Source of the DNA: Methylobacterium indicum
Lineage (GTDB): Bacteria; Pseudomonadota; Alphaproteobacteria; Rhizobiales; Beijerinckiaceae
DNA length: 42,421 nucleotides
Direction: 5' to 3'
Assembly (NCBI RefSeq): GCF_001043895.1
Contig: NZ_JTHF01000105.1
Location: forward strand, 1 to 42,421
The notes beneath the pieces are model-generated. The model was not told where the DNA came from. It searched no databases and saw nothing but the letters and a program-made list of their open reading frames with translations. Positions 41,575 through 42,421 of the stretch are shown piece after piece (position 1 is the stretch's first letter; every line of letters begins with the position of its first letter). The position numbers were made by a program, and so were the translations under genes.

Positions 41575-42330
41575 GTGAAGTCCTATCTGCTCGCCGCCAC
41601 CGGCCTGCTCGCGCTGGCGGGCGCCGCCCATGCCGCCGATCTCCCGCGCCGCGTCGCCCCGCCGCCGGTCTACCCGGTGGCTCCGCCGGCCTTCACCTGG
41701 ACCGGGTTCTATGCCGGCGTGAACGCGGGCGGCGCCGTCGGCGGCGACTTCCGCGCCTCGACGACCTCCCCGCGTCCGGCCGCCCTGCCGGCCTCCCGCG
41801 CCGAGGTCTCGGCCGCCGGCTTCGTGGCGGGCGGCACCGTCGGCTACAACTACCAGTTCACGCCCAACAACGGCTTCGTGGTCGGCGTCGAGGCCGACGC
41901 CAACTACTCGGACATCCACAACGAGTTCCGTGCCTCGGCGGGGACCGCCAGCGCCAATGGCGGCCTGAAGACCGACACCTACTTCGTCACCGTCCGCGGC
42001 CGCATCGGCTATGCCTGGGGTCCGCTACTCGCCTACGCCACCGGCGGCTGGGCCTTCACCGAGATCGGCGTCCGCGGCATCGCCACCGGACCCGGCCTCG
42101 TGCTGCCGGCTTCCTTCAACGCCTCGGTCCCGGTCGACGGCTACACCGTCGGCGCCGGCCTGGAATACATGATCACCCCGAGCCTCTCGGTGAAGGGCGA
42201 GTATCTCTACGCCGATCTCGGCCGCGACGTCCGCTTCCGCGCCTTCGGCACCCAGTTCGGCGCCCGCACCGGCCTCGACACCCACCTGCTGAAGGTCGGC
42301 ATCAACTACCACTTCAACCTGTTCAACTGA
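41575..42330 (+). CDS. Omp25/Omp31-like outer membrane beta-barrel protein
   Basis: 251 residues from GTG (VKSYLLAATGLLALAGAAHA-ADL), which leads a proper signal peptide; an ATG 5 codons upstream is possible. The mature protein has the family's N-terminal Pro-rich piece, then WTGFYAGVNAGGAVGGDF, GGTVGYNYQF, VVGVEADANYSDI, GRIGYAWGPLLAYATGGWAF, GAGLEYMITPSLSVKGEYLYADLG and the closing VGINYHFNLFN. Eight-strand barrel, common in Hyphomicrobiales. Two hairpins follow the stop. Confidence 0.93.
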   Translation: MKSYLLAATGLLALAGAAHAADLPRRVAPPPVYPVAPPAFTWTGFYAGVNAGGAVGGDFRASTTSPRPAALPASRAEVSAAGFVAGGTVGYNYQFTPNNGFVVGVEADANYSDIHNEFRASAGTASANGGLKTDTYFVTVRGRIGYAWGPLLAYATGGWAFTEIGVRGIATGPGLVLPASFNASVPVDGYTVGAGLEYMITPSLSVKGEYLYADLGRDVRFRAFGTQFGARTGLDTHLLKVGINYHFNLFN

Positions 42331-42332
42331 GC

Positions 42333-42361
42333 GAGCGGGGCCGCGGGCCACGGCCCCGCTC
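42333..42361 (+). terminator. hairpin after the porin gene
   Basis: Perfect 11-bp stem gagcggggccg/cggccccgctc (42333-42343, 42351-42361) with a 7-base loop, 3 bases after the stop. Confidence 0.6.
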
Positions 42362-42373
42362 CCATCGAACGGC

Positions 42374-42421
42374 GCAACGAGAAGCGGCGCGGTCTCTCGG
42401 GACCGCGCCGCTTCTCGTTGC
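42374..42421 (+). terminator. strong terminator hairpin at the window end
   Basis: A perfect 21-bp stem (42374-42394 with 42401-42421) and 6-base loop. Any T tract would lie past the window. Likely the main terminator for the porin gene or for a convergent neighbour. Confidence 0.8.

Overview
The window is very GC-rich, densely coding DNA with strong G/C bias at third codon positions. Its gene families point to an alphaproteobacterium of the Hyphomicrobiales, most likely Methylobacterium or a close relative. The clues are phasins for polyhydroxybutyrate granules, CpdR next to an N-formylglutamate amidohydrolase, an etfA/etfB/3-hydroxybutyryl-CoA dehydrogenase/cobalamin adenosyltransferase block, heme A synthase, Omp25/31-like porins, and LexA-type boxes of the alphaproteobacterial form GAAC-N7-GAAC. 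I identified no rRNA, tRNA, CRISPR array, insertion sequence or prophage. The species name is an inference.

Layout. 1-785: 5' part of an AI-2E-type membrane protein. 985-2818: three phasin or phasin-like genes with a TGC-rich, PhaR-like operator. 2950-4221: TadG-like von Willebrand protein. 4476-7505: small unknown proteins, a CitE-like lyase and N-formylglutamate amidohydrolase. 7747-9937: cpdR, glutaredoxin, nitrilase-family amidase and a DUF1178 protein. 9942-14799: CPA2 antiporter fused to Usp domains, small envelope proteins, DsbB and YqaA. 14838-15153: a nested inverted-repeat element. 15217-19817: tyrS, anmK, heme A synthase with a tandem-repeat tail, and a hemolysin III protein. 20057-23245: small proteins, DUF192, a double cold-shock protein and a DUF1624 membrane protein. 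23264-26114: EF-P with its modification enzymes EpmA and EpmB. 26132-29659: glutathione transferase, RraA-like, YdcF, DUF3253, DUF599 and acylphosphatase. 29743-36424: the SOS-type locus described next. 36480-40049: hbd, etfA, etfB and the PduO-type adenosyltransferase. 40234-42330: a PagL-like outer membrane protein, a twin-TM protein and a porin, followed by strong hairpins.

The most remarkable region is 29743-36424. Two divergent intergenic regions each hold two perfect GAAC-N7-GAAC boxes (30212, 30265, 35410, 35618), so each of the four transcription starts has its own box. Under them lie: (i) a 135-aa protein of unknown function; (ii) a tightly overlapping three-gene operon of a small coiled-coil protein, a Rad50/SbcC-like ATPase whose halves are in swapped order (C-lobe with Walker B first, then N-lobe with Walker A, a coiled coil and a terminal CxxC), and an SbcD/Mre11-like phosphoesterase; (iii) a 226-aa unknown protein; (iv) a protein resembling phage-type single-strand annealing proteins. 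My reading, which is inference, is a DNA-damage-inducible end-processing and annealing system built around a circularly permuted Rad50.
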